A program made the translations under genes and the position numbers. This document shows positions 63,352-64,000 of a stretch of DNA of 64,000 nt, piece by piece (the first letter of the stretch is position 1; each line of letters starts with the position of its first letter). Source of the stretch: Bdellovibrio bacteriovorus str. Tiberius. GTDB taxonomy: Bacteria > Bdellovibrionota > Bdellovibrionia > Bdellovibrionales > Bdellovibrionaceae. The notes below the pieces were generated by a model. The model was not told the origin of the DNA. It worked only from the letters and a program-made list of their open reading frames with translations, and ran no database searches. The stretch is from the NCBI RefSeq assembly GCF_000317895.1, contig NC_019567.1, positions 2,542,001 to 2,606,000 on the forward strand. The letters run 5' to 3'.

Positions 63352-64000
63352 TTACAGAAGGTAAGATTCCGGCACGGACAACATGCCTGAACAGATAAAG
63401 ACCGCCAGTTTGTCAGACTCTGTAGCTTTCCCCAAAGCCGCAGAATCCAAAGTGCTGTAGTACTCGTCCACAGCTTGCGTGATGAAGGACAACTCTTCAC
63501 TGGATGGTTTGCGCATCCAGAAACGGTCAATCATCAGAATATACGTATTGATGGCGCCCATTTTTCCATAAGTGCCAGGACCTTTTGCAAAATCCAGATA
63601 CTTAAAGATGTCACGAGTGCCTTTTTTCTCTTTATTCACGGCTTGCTGACAGACCACACCCGCCAGGGACGTCGTGGCGATGATGCTTGGTGAGTTCACC
63701 AAAGTCAGATCATTCTGCGGAACCAGCAAGTTGCGGCGATAGTTGATCTCGGCGTTCACCGTACCCATATTGATGTCAGCACTTTTCAGATTCAAAAGCG
63801 ACATCATGGATTCCAGGGTTTGCTTCGCATCCACCGGAGCCCCGTCAATATCCGACTGGGTCTTGCTGCTCACGCTGCTGTTGCTGCCATCAACGCTGCC
63901 ACCATTCAAGGTGACTTCCTCAAGGCTGGCAAAATCAGTCTGCTGCGCACAGTTTTGAAAGCCCATTGTCACAAACAGGAAAGAGAAGCTCACACCGATT
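63352..64000 (-). CDS. FQNC lipoprotein (5' end beyond window)
   Basis: At least 215 residues; the frame is still open at the window edge. Near the edge SFLFVTMGFQNCAQQ is the end of a lipoprotein signal with the FQNC lipobox, so little more than the start is missing. A Gly/Ser/Asn linker follows. The rest is helical, with FWMRKPSSEELSFITQAVDEYY, and ends KLAVFICSGMLSVPESYLL. That ending resembles the C-terminal helices of planctomycete-type DUF1592/DUF1800 partners of DUF1501, but I am not certain. It is the first gene seen in this operon. Confidence 0.7.
   Translation of the reverse strand, partial: IGVSFSFLFVTMGFQNCAQQTDFASLEEVTLNGGSVDGSNSSVSSKTQSDIDGAPVDAKQTLESMMSLLNLKSADINMGTVNAEINYRRNLLVPQNDLTLVNSPSIIATTSLAGVVCQQAVNKEKKGTRDIFKYLDFAKGPGTYGKMGAINTYILMIDRFWMRKPSSEELSFITQAVDEYYSTLDSAALGKATESDKLAVFICSGMLSVPESYLL

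Noticed and set aside
1-64000. tRNA, rRNA or insertion sequence
   Set aside because: No cloverleaf, rRNA-like stretch or transposase was seen on reading both strands; small or divergent RNAs could be missed by eye.

Overview
The window (about 50% GC, densely coded on both strands) reads as a chromosomal segment of a predatory Bdellovibrionota bacterium, most likely Bdellovibrio bacteriovorus or a close relative. This is inferred from gene content: many secreted or lipid-anchored hydrolases, chemoreceptors, a plant-type acyl-ACP thioesterase, and a recurrent lipoprotein signal ending in Phe-Gln-Asn-Cys. I see no tRNA, rRNA, CRISPR array, insertion sequence or prophage. Both window edges cut a gene.

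Layout. 1-4.7 kb: 3' end of a ComEC-like competence gene, a large secreted G8/beta-helix protein and a SCO1-like protein. 4.7-12.4 kb: small secreted protein, alanine dehydrogenase, carbon-nitrogen hydrolase, NlpC/P60-like secreted protein, a lipoprotein, lpxC and asparaginase II. 12.6-18.2 kb: large RCC1-repeat lipoprotein and the ruvC-ruvA-ruvB operon. 18.2-27.6 kb: TPR protein, efp, then a tightly overlapping operon of a helical-repeat protein, a TamB-like and an Omp85 protein (outer-membrane assembly). 27.6-33.2 kb: hypothetical, XRE regulator, thioesterase with DOMON-like partner, prpD and prpB. 33.3-37 kb: two convergent HAMP-less chemoreceptors. 37-45.4 kb: Gdx/SugE guanidinium exporter behind a guanidine-III riboswitch, lplA, two phosphoesterase lipoproteins, a secreted protein with kinase-fold-like motifs, DUF1304, and a PrpC/GltA-type citrate synthase that would complete the methylcitrate cycle with PrpD and PrpB. 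45.4-50 kb: hydrolase, truncated globin, oxyR divergent from ahpC-ahpF (peroxide defence). 50-56.4 kb: S9 peptidase lipoprotein, VOC protein, pepN, folE. 56.4-64 kb: PilZ membrane protein, a Cyc2-like haem-c/porin fusion with a barrel partner, YceI, and an operon of FQNC lipoproteins, cytochromes and a Tat-exported DUF1501 protein.

The most unusual layer is non-coding. Seven long imperfect palindromes fall into two families. Type I (three copies) keeps its fold, its internal loop and even its non-canonical pairs while the stem sequence co-varies. Type II (four GC-rich copies) has arm mismatches that mostly become G-U wobbles on one strand only. Further non-coding signals are a guanidine-III aptamer, a terminator whose 3' arm carries the ribosome-binding site of the next operon, promoter-to-ATG spacings that predict leaderless mRNAs, a palindrome over the prpD promoter, and an OxyR-type box.
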